From Firmicutes bacterium UBA6806 (GTDB lineage Bacteria; Bacillota; Clostridia; Peptostreptococcales; Acidaminobacteraceae), in the NCBI GenBank assembly GCA_002452745.1, contig DKFC01000030.1:1-64000 (forward strand): a stretch of DNA of 64,000 nt. Reading direction: 5' to 3'. Under the pieces are notes generated by a model, which saw only the letters and a program-made list of their open reading frames with translations, made no database searches and was not told where the DNA came from. Within the stretch, counting starts at the first letter, position 1. Each line of letters starts with the position of its first letter. A program made the translations under genes and the position numbers. Below, in pieces: positions 35,489-44,696 of this stretch.

Positions 35489-37153
35489 CTATATGCTGAT
35501 ATCTTTTCCCTTCGTAACTTTAGAAAACAGCAATAGCGAGAGAATCGTAAAGATGGTCAAAACAGTGGATAGCGCTGCCGCTATACCATAATTGCCTCTG
35601 ATAACTTCCGTGTAGATTGCAACGGTCAGCGTTTTGGTCTTTCCCGTATAGAGGATAATAGCTGTGGACAGCTCGCTGATCATGGTGACCCAGCTTAAGA
35701 TTGCGCCCGATAAGATGCCTGCTCTCATCATTGGCACAGTAATCTTGAAAAACGCCTTCATCTTAGTTGTCCCAAGTGATATTGCCGCCTCCTCAATACT
35801 CATTGGAATCTGCTGCAAAATAGCGACCGATGACCGAATGGTATATGGAAGACGCCTGATAACCAACGCAATAATCATGATTAAAAATCCACCACTGAGA
35901 AGCAACGGTTTTTTATTAAATGCTGTCAATAGGGAAATACCCACGACAGTTCCAGGGACAATGTATGGCACCATTGAGATAATATCCATGACATTGGTCA
36001 GTGAATTTCGTCGTCTGACAACCAAATAGGCAATCAACACAGCTAAGAGAACAATGGCGATTAGCGCCATAATTGGAATGAATAATGAATTTTGAATACT
36101 CTTGCCCAACTTGTCAAACATGTTGGTATAGCTGTTTATAGAATAGCCATCGACAAAGATTTTTCCCTTTGTATTTTTAAACGACGTATAAAAAACATAT
36201 ACTTGAGGCAAAATCGCAATTCCCACTGGAATATACGCCGCCAGATGAACCAAGACATTTTCTGTACCAAATGCCTTTTTTGCCTGCATTGGTCGAAGCG
36301 CACTCATTGAAAACGATTTTCTGCTTCCAATGTACTTCTGTAAAAGAAACACCACTGTGGTGATTAAGATTGCAATAATCGCAATTGCCGCCGCAAACCC
36401 GTCGTCACCGCCCACTTCACTTATGAACTCATTATAGAGTGTCACTGGGAACGTTCTGTATCCCTCTCCAATGAGCATCGGTGTCCCAAAATCTGCAAAC
36501 GATCTCATAAAAACCAAGAGTCCTGCCGCCAAAAGCGTAGGGACAATTAACGGGATGATAATTGTAAAAAATAACTTTGCGCCTCGGCATCCCATGCTCT
36601 GACTTGCTTCGATTAGAGAACTGTCTATATTTTTAAGCGCGCCTCGCACGTAGAGAAAAACCAGTGGAAACAACTGTAGTGTCAATACAAATAGAATGCC
36701 TGTAAAGCCGTAGATGGTTGGGGTCGTTACCCCCAAGTTGCCGAAGAATGTGGTGATGACACCGCTTCTTCCCAGTAGTAAGATCCAAGAATACGCTCCG
36801 ATAAATGGCGCTGACATGGAAGCAATTATAATTCCAATATTTAAGATACCCTTCCCTTTGATTTCATAAATTGTAAAGAGATAGGCCAGCGGCGCTCCCA
36901 ATGCCAAAGACAAGAAGGTCGCTGCTAAAGAGACTTTAAAACTGTTGAATAGAGTTGCAAAATAATATTTTTTGGAGAAAAACTTTATAAAATATGCCAT
37001 GGACCATGCGCCTGAATCCACATCGTACACCGCTTGTCGCATCAGATGCGCAAGTGGATATAACAGAAAAAAGGCATATAGCGCAAGAACGCCTAAAGTT
37101 ATAAATCCCCAAATGTCCAATTGAAATTTATTATTTTCTTTCAATTTAATCAC
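35489..37153 (-). CDS. ABC importer permease, two fused domains (FbpB/AfuB type)
   Basis: 554 residues with about twelve membrane segments and two binding-protein-dependent transport domains. Two EAA loops are visible: EASQSMGCRGAKLFF in the first half and EEAAISLGTTKMKAFF in the second. It forms the channel for the substrate delivered by the binding protein. The start is unclear: a GTG at 37153 overlaps the end of the ATPase gene by 8 bases, and a TTG nine bases on has better Shine-Dalgarno spacing (AAGGTG). Last gene of a three-gene operon. Confidence 0.92.
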   Translation of the reverse strand: MIKLKENNKFQLDIWGFITLGVLALYAFFLLYPLAHLMRQAVYDVDSGAWSMAYFIKFFSKKYYFATLFNSFKVSLAATFLSLALGAPLAYLFTIYEIKGKGILNIGIIIASMSAPFIGAYSWILLLGRSGVITTFFGNLGVTTPTIYGFTGILFVLTLQLFPLVFLYVRGALKNIDSSLIEASQSMGCRGAKLFFTIIIPLIVPTLLAAGLLVFMRSFADFGTPMLIGEGYRTFPVTLYNEFISEVGGDDGFAAAIAIIAILITTVVFLLQKYIGSRKSFSMSALRPMQAKKAFGTENVLVHLAAYIPVGIAILPQVYVFYTSFKNTKGKIFVDGYSINSYTNMFDKLGKSIQNSLFIPIMALIAIVLLAVLIAYLVVRRRNSLTNVMDIISMVPYIVPGTVVGISLLTAFNKKPLLLSGGFLIMIIALVIRRLPYTIRSSVAILQQIPMSIEEAAISLGTTKMKAFFKITVPMMRAGILSGAILSWVTMISELSTAIILYTGKTKTLTVAIYTEVIRGNYGIAAALSTVLTIFTILSLLLFSKVTKGKDISI

Positions 37154-38216
37154 ACCTTAGAAGATTTACACTTCCCCTTTCATCAAAAATGTTAATTTTT
37201 TCTTTTTTTACTTTAAGTGATACTGCTTCATTTTCCTTTATGAGTACCTCTTGAGACTCTTGAATCACTTCCACAATGAGGTCAGTTCCAACTTCCACAA
37301 AATAGTGTGTATTCATTCCCAAATATGAAGAATCTCTGACAACGCCACTAATTCCCTCGCCTTTGCCAGCGCTGATTGTGAATTCCTCTGGTCTAATTGA
37401 AGTGAGTACTGGTTGGTTCTCAACTGTCGCAAGTGATTCCATTGGCACTGCATACCCACTATCAAATTTCACTGTACCGCTCTCAAGCGTTGCAGGTATA
37501 AAGTTTGAAGTCCCAATAAAGTTGGCGACAAACGCGTTCTTAGGTCTTTTATATATGTCTTCAGGTGTTCCAAGATGTTGAATAACGCCATCTTTCATCA
37601 CGGCAATCTTATCGCTGATGGCCATGGCTTCTTCCTGATCATGTGTGACATAAACAGTTGTTATACCAACCTCTTTTTGAACTTTTCGAATAAATCGACG
37701 CATTTCCAATCTGAGTTTTGCGTCTAGATTTGAGAGTGGCTCATCCATAAGGAGTACATCTGGCTTGATGACCAGTGCTCTGGCAAGTGCAACCCTTTGC
37801 TGTTGACCTCCCGAGAGTTTCTCGGGAAGTCTTTCAGCATATTGGTCAATTTGCATTGCCTTCAAGAACTTATCAGCTTCTGTCTTCATAAGTTCTTTAT
37901 CGTATTTACGATTTTTTAAACCAAACTCAACATTTTCTCGAACAGTCAAATGAGGAAAAATTGCATAATTTTGAAATACCATTCCGATATTTCTCTTTTC
38001 TGGTGCCATGTCATTGATTCTGGTCTCATTGAAGTAAAAATCTCCACCCTCAATCGAGTTAAATCCAGCAATCATTCTGAGAAGTGTTGTCTTTCCACAT
38101 CCTGATGGCCCCAGCAAGGTAAATAGTTCATTGTCTTCAATCTCAAGATTCAGCCCTGAGACCACGACATTGTCGCCATATTTTTTTACAGCATCCTTGA
38201 TTATAATTTTACTCAC
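37146..38216 (-). CDS. ABC importer ATPase (FbpC/PotA type)
   Basis: 356 residues: Walker A GPSGCGKTT, Q-loop GMVFQNYAIF, signature LSGGQQQRVALARAL, Walker B VLLMDEPLSNLD, H-loop VYVTHDQEEA, then a C-terminal TOBE domain. It powers the adjoining permease. Translation starts at GTG, with AGGAGG seven bases upstream. The C-terminus overlaps the permease gene. Confidence 0.95.
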   Translation of the reverse strand: MSKIIIKDAVKKYGDNVVVSGLNLEIEDNELFTLLGPSGCGKTTLLRMIAGFNSIEGGDFYFNETRINDMAPEKRNIGMVFQNYAIFPHLTVRENVEFGLKNRKYDKELMKTEADKFLKAMQIDQYAERLPEKLSGGQQQRVALARALVIKPDVLLMDEPLSNLDAKLRLEMRRFIRKVQKEVGITTVYVTHDQEEAMAISDKIAVMKDGVIQHLGTPEDIYKRPKNAFVANFIGTSNFIPATLESGTVKFDSGYAVPMESLATVENQPVLTSIRPEEFTISAGKGEGISGVVRDSSYLGMNTHYFVEVGTDLIVEVIQESQEVLIKENEAVSLKVKKEKINIFDERGSVNLLRCD

Positions 38217-38244
38217 TTGTGTCCTCCTAAATTTGATTTCCGAC

Positions 38245-39330
38245 TTATTCTATGCTTGTGAAGATATCAATGTACTTTTCAACAATTTCTGGTTTGTGTT
38301 CATTGACATAAGGAATATCTTCGTTGATAACATAGATATCTGAAATCGGAGTCAAGTAAGTACCAACTTGAGCACCTTCAACAACTGGTCTATTGGTCAG
38401 TGTTGTTCCATAGATATTTTGAACTTCTTCACTAATGATAAAATCGATGAATAATTTTGCATTATCGAGGTTAGCACAATCTTTTACAATTGCAGCTGTC
38501 GCCGGCAAGTAAACTGTTCCCTCTTCTGGATAGATGATTTCCACATCTGCACCGTCTCTGACAAGGTCAGCAGATGGATCTTCATAAGTGAGACCAACGA
38601 CCATTTCTCCATCGGCAACACTTTTGTAAACTTTACTTGAACTGCCCATTACTTTGCCGTCGATATTTGTGTAAAGTTCTTTAACATAGTTCCAAGCTTC
38701 GTCACTTTCATATCCGCCATTTGCAAGCAACATATTTGTCAATTGAGCAAAAGCAGATGATGAATTGGCAGGGTCAGCACTTGCAATTTTACCTTTTAAT
38801 TCTGGGTTTAATAAGTCTTTGTAGCCTTTTACTGGGATGTCGCCAATTAAATCTTTGTTTACGATTAAACAGCTACCATCGAGTACATAACTTGTCGTAT
38901 AGCCAGTTGTATTTCTATATGCTTCGATGACATTTGAATCATTTGGCGATACATAATCTTGGAATAAATCAGCATTTGAATAGAATTGTGAGAAAGAACC
39001 GCCGAACATAACGTCTGCATATGGAGCGTCTTTTTCAGATGCAAGTCTCTTAATCAATTCTCCAGTTCCAGCTTGGATCACTTCAACTTGAATGCCGTAT
39101 TTTTCTTCAAACAAAGGCACTGTTGCATTCATGAGGCCTTCACTGTTTGGTGAATAAACAACTAAAGTACCACCTGTGGTAGCAGTTGACTCTGCTGGTT
39201 CTGTTGCTTCTGGAGTTGTTTCACCAGTTGATTCAGCAGGTTGTGTTGGCTCAGCAGCTGGTTTAGAGCCGCAAGCAGTCATAAAGACGAGCATCAAGCT
39301 CAATGCAACTAAAAGTATTGTCTTTTTCAT
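38245..39330 (-). CDS. ABC importer substrate-binding lipoprotein (AfuA/PhnS/FbpA class)
   Basis: 361 residues. A signal peptide with lipobox (VFMTAC, Cys at about 20), a Thr/Glu/Pro-rich linker (about 24-52), then a type II periplasmic binding fold beginning LVVYSPNSEGLM. In iron-binding FbpA, a Tyr-Tyr pair follows the GEVPAGLVNN stretch; here the matching region is GEMVVGLTYEDPSADL, with no Tyr-Tyr, so a ferric ion ligand is unlikely. The sequence is closer to the branch binding sugar phosphates or phosphonates. Next to a YesMN two-component system. Substrate is inferred. Confidence 0.9.
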   Translation of the reverse strand: MKKTILLVALSLMLVFMTACGSKPAAEPTQPAESTGETTPEATEPAESTATTGGTLVVYSPNSEGLMNATVPLFEEKYGIQVEVIQAGTGELIKRLASEKDAPYADVMFGGSFSQFYSNADLFQDYVSPNDSNVIEAYRNTTGYTTSYVLDGSCLIVNKDLIGDIPVKGYKDLLNPELKGKIASADPANSSSAFAQLTNMLLANGGYESDEAWNYVKELYTNIDGKVMGSSSKVYKSVADGEMVVGLTYEDPSADLVRDGADVEIIYPEEGTVYLPATAAIVKDCANLDNAKLFIDFIISEEVQNIYGTTLTNRPVVEGAQVGTYLTPISDIYVINEDIPYVNEHKPEIVEKYIDIFTSIE

Positions 39331-39359
39331 AAGAATTACCCCCTAGTATTTGTCCCAGA

Positions 39360-39388
39360 TGTTCTCGCTGTCATATTCTTCGAGAACA
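39360..39388. repeat. Inverted repeat in the leader of the binding-protein gene
   Basis: TGTTCTCG (39360-39367) pairs perfectly with CGAGAACA (39381-39388). It lies about 30 bases upstream of the start codon. It could be a regulator site or an mRNA hairpin; an extended -10-like TGGTATGAT lies further upstream at about 39410-39420. Confidence 0.45.
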
Positions 39389-39502
39389 ATTCGGTTTCAT
39401 GTCCTAATCATACCAAGACAAATCCTATCCCGATACCTAAAATCTCAGACAAAAGGATAAAATTCCTCACAATTTGTTTACAATTTTAGACTTTACATAT
39501 TT

Positions 39503-40279
39503 TTATTTTATTTCTGACAGATACTCTTTTGGTGAACATCCCATGTATTTCTTAAAGACGATTCCAAAGTATTTGTAGTCAAATATCCCACATTGATATG
39601 CGATTTCCTGTATGGTGTACTCCCCATTGTTTAAGAGTTTGAGGGCCTTTTGTATTCGATATCGGTTCAAATACTCAATAAAGGTTGTTCCAACTGCCTC
39701 TTTAAATTTGGCATTCAGATAAGATTCACTGTAATTCAAGTGATTTACAACATCTTGAATGTATATTTTCCGGTTGTAGTTATCCGAAATAAACTGAATC
39801 ATTTCCTTGACAACTTTATCTTCCTCCATATCAACCGAAAATTCCTTCAAAAGCGACGTATTTCTGAGTTCATCCTTTTGATAGAGCTTATCCAAATAAC
39901 TTTGTCTTATATCACACTGCATCTTAGCTCTGGCAATGGCTTCTTTCATTTCATCCATCACCAGCGGTTTGAGCAAGTATTCGATGACCCCATGCTTGAT
40001 GGCCTCTTTGGCATAATTGAAGTCAGAATAACCTGTGAGAAGAATAGAGACATAGTCATACTCATCTGTGGTGCTCTCTATCATTTTAAGACCATCCATA
40101 ATCGGCATGTTAATGTCTGCGATGACGATATCTGGTTGATATGTCTTTATTGCCTCTATGCCCTCTATGCCATTTCGTGCTTCAGCAATGACCACACAGC
40201 CCATTTCATCCCAAGGGATATAATAGACCAAATTTTTTCGGATAATGTCTTCATCTTCCACAATCAGTATTTTATACAT
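39503..40279 (-). CDS. AraC-type response regulator (YesN-like)
   Basis: 258 residues from the chosen start: an N-terminal receiver (KILIVEDEDIIRK, phospho-acceptor Asp in DIVIADINMPIMDG, Lys in LLKPL) and a C-terminal AraC helix-turn-helix pair (about 160-258, ending YKYFGIVFKKYMGCSPKEYL). GGAGGGTG precedes the ATG at 40279; the longer frame would overlap the kinase gene. Overall it likely activates the adjoining ABC operon in response to the kinase. Confidence 0.94.
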   Translation of the reverse strand: MYKILIVEDEDIIRKNLVYYIPWDEMGCVVIAEARNGIEGIEAIKTYQPDIVIADINMPIMDGLKMIESTTDEYDYVSILLTGYSDFNYAKEAIKHGVIEYLLKPLVMDEMKEAIARAKMQCDIRQSYLDKLYQKDELRNTSLLKEFSVDMEEDKVVKEMIQFISDNYNRKIYIQDVVNHLNYSESYLNAKFKEAVGTTFIEYLNRYRIQKALKLLNNGEYTIQEIAYQCGIFDYKYFGIVFKKYMGCSPKEYLSEIK

Positions 40280-40304
40280 TTTCACCCTCCGCGTATCCAC
40301 TTCA

Positions 40305-41993
40305 TCAGTTTGGGACAATATAAATCATCACCTCAAGGCCCACACCATAGTGATTGATTAATTCAAGTCGACTGCCCTCTCCATAACTTAAGTACAGCCT
40401 TCTAGCTATGTTGTGCAGTCCATTGTGCTCTGTTGTATTTTCAACCTGCAAAAGCGATGCTCTCAGTTTTCGTTCCTCATCTTCTGGAATCCCGTGACCA
40501 TTGTCCGAAACCCTTAAACATAAAATGCCATTATTCTCATGAATTTCAATGTCTATTTCAAGCTCCATTCGCTTTAAAAAACCATACTTGATGCTGTTTT
40601 CCAAGATAGGCTGAAGCAACAGCTTTGGAATCATGTGATGATGACACGCTGCATCCATTTTCACACTGTACTTAAACCGATCCCCATATCTGATTTTTTG
40701 AATTCCCAAATAATCTTCTATATACTTCATATCCTCTATCAATCTGGTATCCTTGCAACTATTGTCAATGCTATACCGCAATATCTGAGTCAAACTGACA
40801 ATCAATTTATCTAACCTTGCAGAATCCTGAAAATCAAGACATCGGATGATTTCAAGTGTATTATAAAGAAAATGTGGGTTGAACTGAGCCGTCAATTGCT
40901 TGAGTTCTATAATGTTGTTTAACTCTAATAACTTAGTGTTTTTTTCATTTAGTTCCTTCACTGTGTCCAGCATCCGATTAATTTGGATAGCCACTTCTGA
41001 AAACTCATCGTTTGTATCCATCTGAATTCGATATTCGCTATCCTCTTTCCTGATAATTTTGATTTCCTTCACTAGTTCATTGACAGAAGAGGCATTCTTC
41101 TCAGCCATGGCATCTGTCATCTGCCTTGCCAGATGAAACCAGAAAAGTCCAAGTGCAATGATAATCAAAAGTCCCACCGCAAAAAAAGAGTTGTTCTTTG
41201 GATAGTATACCAAGGCGTAAATATAAACTTGATACCGATTGAGGTATTTGGCTGCCGTCCAGTAACGATTCTCCCCCTGCCTAAAAATATGATTTTCGAT
41301 TTTAGGGTTAAATTTATTGATTTTGGCGACGAGGCCTTTTCGACTGCTGATGATGACATTTCCCATATCATCGGTTATGACGCTGTTAAAATTGAAATCT
41401 GCAAGGTGATAGTTCCATTCATTTCCCGATAGATAGATATTGGCATATCCTATGAGATCTTCATTTTCATAGATGGGTTTCGAAAAAATATAACTTGAAT
41501 AATTTCCACCAAAATAATAAATAGCGTTGTATATATTGCCGCTTTCTGGTTTAAGTGAGTTGTCGCAAACCACTCGGTTAAATTGAATTTGATGAAGATT
41601 AAGTTCCTCCTCTTTATAAGAGGTGTAGACAATTTCATGGTCTTTGTTCGTCAAGATCAAATCGCTTTTGATAAGACTTTCCACATTGAATTGGTAAAAC
41701 GAATGGGACAGTGTGTTCAACCCCACATCTTCAAGCAATACTCGCTTAAAAAGTCGGTCTGCATTTTCACCTAGTAAATAAGTGGCAGTATGATCGTAAA
41801 TTGTGTTGAACTCACTTTCCAGCGCTTCGAGGTGTTTCGTGGCATTGGACTGGTTGGTGCTGTAATTCATCACGTAAACACCCACCGAAAACAGCAGACA
41901 GCCAATGGCAATCAATAGAAATATTTTTTTATTTACTGCCTTCTGAAGTTTGTTTTTAAATAGTTCCCGTCCCGATTCCAACGTTTGTTTCAT
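40305..41993 (-). CDS. Sensor histidine kinase, LytS/YesM family
   Basis: 562 residues: membrane segment at about 24-44, an extracellular sensor of about 220 residues, a second membrane segment at about 270-287, HAMP-like linker, His_kinase domain with FNPHFLYNTLEIIR (phospho-His), and HATPase_c with LLLQPILENSIKYGF and DNGHGIPEDE. Translated just before the response regulator (25-base gap). With the importer downstream, the pair probably senses the external substrate, in the way sugar-phosphate and saccharide systems use YesMN-type regulators. Confidence 0.94.
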   Translation of the reverse strand: MKQTLESGRELFKNKLQKAVNKKIFLLIAIGCLLFSVGVYVMNYSTNQSNATKHLEALESEFNTIYDHTATYLLGENADRLFKRVLLEDVGLNTLSHSFYQFNVESLIKSDLILTNKDHEIVYTSYKEEELNLHQIQFNRVVCDNSLKPESGNIYNAIYYFGGNYSSYIFSKPIYENEDLIGYANIYLSGNEWNYHLADFNFNSVITDDMGNVIISSRKGLVAKINKFNPKIENHIFRQGENRYWTAAKYLNRYQVYIYALVYYPKNNSFFAVGLLIIIALGLFWFHLARQMTDAMAEKNASSVNELVKEIKIIRKEDSEYRIQMDTNDEFSEVAIQINRMLDTVKELNEKNTKLLELNNIIELKQLTAQFNPHFLYNTLEIIRCLDFQDSARLDKLIVSLTQILRYSIDNSCKDTRLIEDMKYIEDYLGIQKIRYGDRFKYSVKMDAACHHHMIPKLLLQPILENSIKYGFLKRMELEIDIEIHENNGILCLRVSDNGHGIPEDEERKLRASLLQVENTTEHNGLHNIARRLYLSYGEGSRLELINHYGVGLEVMIYIVPN

Positions 41994-42099
41994 CTATTCA
42001 ATCCCCCCATTTTGCTTCGGCTCACTTTTGCATCCTAAACTGAGTCAATTATAAAGTACAATGAATATTTCGTCAATTTAAGACTGACTCCAATCCACT

Positions 42100-42133
42100 A
42101 AAAAAAGAGTCCTCAAAATTCACAGGGGACTCT
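42100..42133 (-). terminator. Terminator after the 119-residue membrane protein gene
   Basis: AGAGTCC (42106-42112) pairs with GGACTCT (42127-42133); a run of As at 42100-42106 gives the minus-strand U-tract. Confidence 0.7.
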
Positions 42134-42158
42134 CAAACGCTCTCTTTATAGAAATTCA

Positions 42159-42518
42159 TTATTTGGGCATGACGACAATATAGCAAACTGCATTTGCAAT
42201 AAACAAAGCTAAGAATAGTAAATTCACAGGATCCTTTATCCCACCTCCATCTCGACGTTGCTGTGTCGTCCCTGCGAAGGCCTCTTCAGCCCTCAGTTCA
42301 TTTAAGGCCGAGTTGCCGCCATATAGTCCTCCACCGCCGACGCTTCTGCTCTTCCCATCTGCAACGATGTTAAACACATTATAGATTAACAAAAATAGGT
42401 AAAAAAGCGTCCATCCGAAGAAGAACATTTCAAGATTCTTCACTTTGAAGTACCAATAATTCAAAACTTCCAAAGCAATAAAAATTAAGAGTCTAAGGTA
42501 TTTTCCATTTCTTTTCAT
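42159..42518 (-). CDS. Small membrane protein, unknown function
   Basis: 119 residues with three hydrophobic segments (about 8-25, 30-50 and 98-117), and between the second and third a Gly/Arg/Glu-rich cytoplasmic stretch (SVGGGGLYGGNS). I do not recognise a family. AGGGGGAC precedes the ATG and a terminator follows, so it is a monocistronic gene. Confidence 0.7.
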   Translation of the reverse strand: MKRNGKYLRLLIFIALEVLNYWYFKVKNLEMFFFGWTLFYLFLLIYNVFNIVADGKSRSVGGGGLYGGNSALNELRAEEAFAGTTQQRRDGGGIKDPVNLLFLALFIANAVCYIVVMPK

Positions 42519-42619
42519 TCAAAGTCCCCCTCTCTATAATTTTAATTTCATCTAAATTATATATATTTTATCTTGTTCTTCATCATATCCAAAAAGTATT
42601 AGATTTCACTTAACAAAGG

Positions 42620-43258
42620 CTAAAGTTTCAAATTACTTTCGAAAAACCGCCTAAATCCGTTTTTGATATCTTCATTAGCAAGTCCCACATCGTCTATATC
42701 CAAGTAATATTTACCCGACCTCATATCCACCGAAAGTGAATCCAGTGGAAATCCTGAAATTCTAGAAGGGTGAGCCCTATCGACAATATAAAATGCCGTT
42801 TCATCTATTGAAGCATCATCGTACTCTATTACTGTCTCGTCATCCAAAATCAGACAGACTGCGTTCTTATAATAAGCCGTTAAACGACCTCCATATTTTT
42901 TAGCAAGCGCACTGTAATAATCAATCATTTCTTCATCGTTCAATCTGACTCTCCCTGGCCTTCTAATCCGGACACCCGGTTGCTCTTCATCGGTCACCTC
43001 TTTGAAAAAAAGACCGGAATCACACGAAAAGAGTGGCTGTTTCAACTGGTCATAATAGTACCTTGCTTTTATTATTGCATTTTGTATGGGCTGTTTGCCA
43101 TCCTCTTCTGGTTCACCCTTGATTTGAGCATAATCACTTAAAGCGAGAATCTCAATTTTGAGTCCCTCTAGCATTCTGCGCATGCTGCTGACTTTTCCCT
43201 GATTGTATGTTCCATAAATGAGCTTGAACACATATTTCTCCTCGTCTTGTATTTTCAC
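42620..43258 (-). CDS. RdgB/HAM1-family non-canonical purine NTP pyrophosphatase
   Basis: 212 residues. The family opening YGTYNQGKVSSMRRML corresponds to the TgNxgK motif, and SCDSGLFF with GVRIRR corresponds to the DSGL...PGVRSAR active-site region. RdgB enzymes hydrolyse (d)ITP and XTP to monophosphates. This copy is divergent from standard RdgB (IRR in place of YSAR) and may have another nucleotide substrate. It follows a serine hydrolase gene by 14 bases. Confidence 0.8.
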   Translation of the reverse strand: MKIQDEEKYVFKLIYGTYNQGKVSSMRRMLEGLKIEILALSDYAQIKGEPEEDGKQPIQNAIIKARYYYDQLKQPLFSCDSGLFFKEVTDEEQPGVRIRRPGRVRLNDEEMIDYYSALAKKYGGRLTAYYKNAVCLILDDETVIEYDDASIDETAFYIVDRAHPSRISGFPLDSLSVDMRSGKYYLDIDDVGLANEDIKNGFRRFFESNLKL

Positions 43259-43272
43259 ACCTTCATTTGATT

Positions 43273-44661
43273 TTACTTGACCCGTTTAATCATCCTTCCG
43301 CCAGAATAAATCGCCCTCACCTTTCCCTCTGTATCTCTCAAAATTGGTGCATAACTGTCTACCATCTTGTTGTGAACCCACATAGCATTCTCCTCTATTG
43401 GTGTGATTTTAAACTGCTCTTCTCCTATTTTCATCACGGGTAAACCGCCTGTCTCGACGATTTCAAAAGACGTTCCCTCGTCACTTTTGTAGAGTCCTAC
43501 GATTTTTTCAAGCATCTCAGCTGACCATGTTCCTGATACGACTTCCGCCTGATGCCAATCCGGCTTTTGATTGTTTATGAGCTTTAACGCCGCATAGCCT
43601 ATAGCCGTTGAAGGCACATTGCTTGTGTTGCAAAGCACCACTACACCACGCCCAGTTTCTCTTGTAAATCCAAAATAACTGGAAACCCCTGTAAGTCCTC
43701 CACTGTGCCCAGCATAGCCAATGCCATTGATTTCTCCAGTTAACAATCCATAGCCATAGCCCTCAAATGGCTTATAAGAAACACGAGGCTGATACATACT
43801 CAAAATAGCCTCTTTTGAAAGAACCACCTCACCTTTGTACATGCCATCACTTAAATACAATCTCGTGTACGCCATCAAATCTCTCAGTGTGGATTTAAGC
43901 GCACCTCCCCCTAGAAGCACAAATCCCTGATCTTCATAGTCCAAAGTCGCATTTTCCGCACTGTGATACAGCGTCGCAATGTTGTCCTCTTCCTTTGTCC
44001 GCTGAAATTCGAAGAAGGATCGCTCCAAATTCAAAGGCTTCAAAATGTGTTTTTCCACGTAATCACAATAATGACCTTCTTCACCAAATTTCTGAACCAA
44101 TTCAGTCAACAATCCAAAGCTGAAATTGCTGTAGCTGTGATATTCACCTGGTCTTCCTGTAAAATCCGTCATCTGATTGACTCTATCAACAATTATCTCT
44201 ATCCCCTTTTGAGATAGTTCCTTATTTCGAGAAAGCTCCTGTCCTTCTGATATGTTTAAAGACCTCGCCACATCTTTCATGAGAAATCTCTCCTGAGGGT
44301 AAAACCCCCCTGCATGACTCATGAGTTGTCTCACTGTTGGCATATGCTCTTGCGGTAGTTTGATGGCAGGAAGATATGCATCTATCTTCTCATCGAGATT
44401 GAGAAGTCCCCTTTCAGCAAGTTGAAGCAGTGAAATCACAGTAAAAGACTTGGTGATAGAGGCAACTCCAAAAATTGTATCTAGGTCAATTGGCTTTTGG
44501 TTCGCAACATCTCGATAACCTCTATAACACTCATAGAGAATGTTTTCCATGTCAAATCCAATAATACCAACACCTTGCGCTCCGTAAGTCACCACTACTT
44601 CGTCTACAAACCGCTCAAACTCAGTAGTTTTTGTTAAATCAAGCCTCTCTTTATCGTTCAT
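43273..44661 (-). CDS. Class C beta-lactamase-like serine hydrolase with C-terminal domain
   Basis: 462 residues from the chosen start. SITK (SxxK) near residue 70, YSN in SYSNFSFG (YxN), and HSGG (KTG-like) give the penicillin-binding fold triad in order. A C-terminal domain of about 90 residues (from GTWSAEML) resembles the beta-barrel DUF3471-type extensions of D-aminopeptidase-like proteins. No signal peptide is evident, so it is probably cytoplasmic. AGGGAG precedes the ATG at 44661. Same direction as the lipoprotein gene upstream (35 bases) and the HAM1 gene downstream. Confidence 0.87.
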   Translation of the reverse strand: MNDKERLDLTKTTEFERFVDEVVVTYGAQGVGIIGFDMENILYECYRGYRDVANQKPIDLDTIFGVASITKSFTVISLLQLAERGLLNLDEKIDAYLPAIKLPQEHMPTVRQLMSHAGGFYPQERFLMKDVARSLNISEGQELSRNKELSQKGIEIIVDRVNQMTDFTGRPGEYHSYSNFSFGLLTELVQKFGEEGHYCDYVEKHILKPLNLERSFFEFQRTKEEDNIATLYHSAENATLDYEDQGFVLLGGGALKSTLRDLMAYTRLYLSDGMYKGEVVLSKEAILSMYQPRVSYKPFEGYGYGLLTGEINGIGYAGHSGGLTGVSSYFGFTRETGRGVVVLCNTSNVPSTAIGYAALKLINNQKPDWHQAEVVSGTWSAEMLEKIVGLYKSDEGTSFEIVETGGLPVMKIGEEQFKITPIEENAMWVHNKMVDSYAPILRDTEGKVRAIYSGGRMIKRVK

Positions 44662-44696
44662 ATGCCACACTCCCTATCATCACTTGTCTTATGTTT

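Noticed and set aside
35489..39330. Ferric iron (Fbp) transporter
   Set aside because: Family resemblance only; the binding protein lacks the Tyr-Tyr ligand pair and no Fur-box-like sequence was seen upstream.
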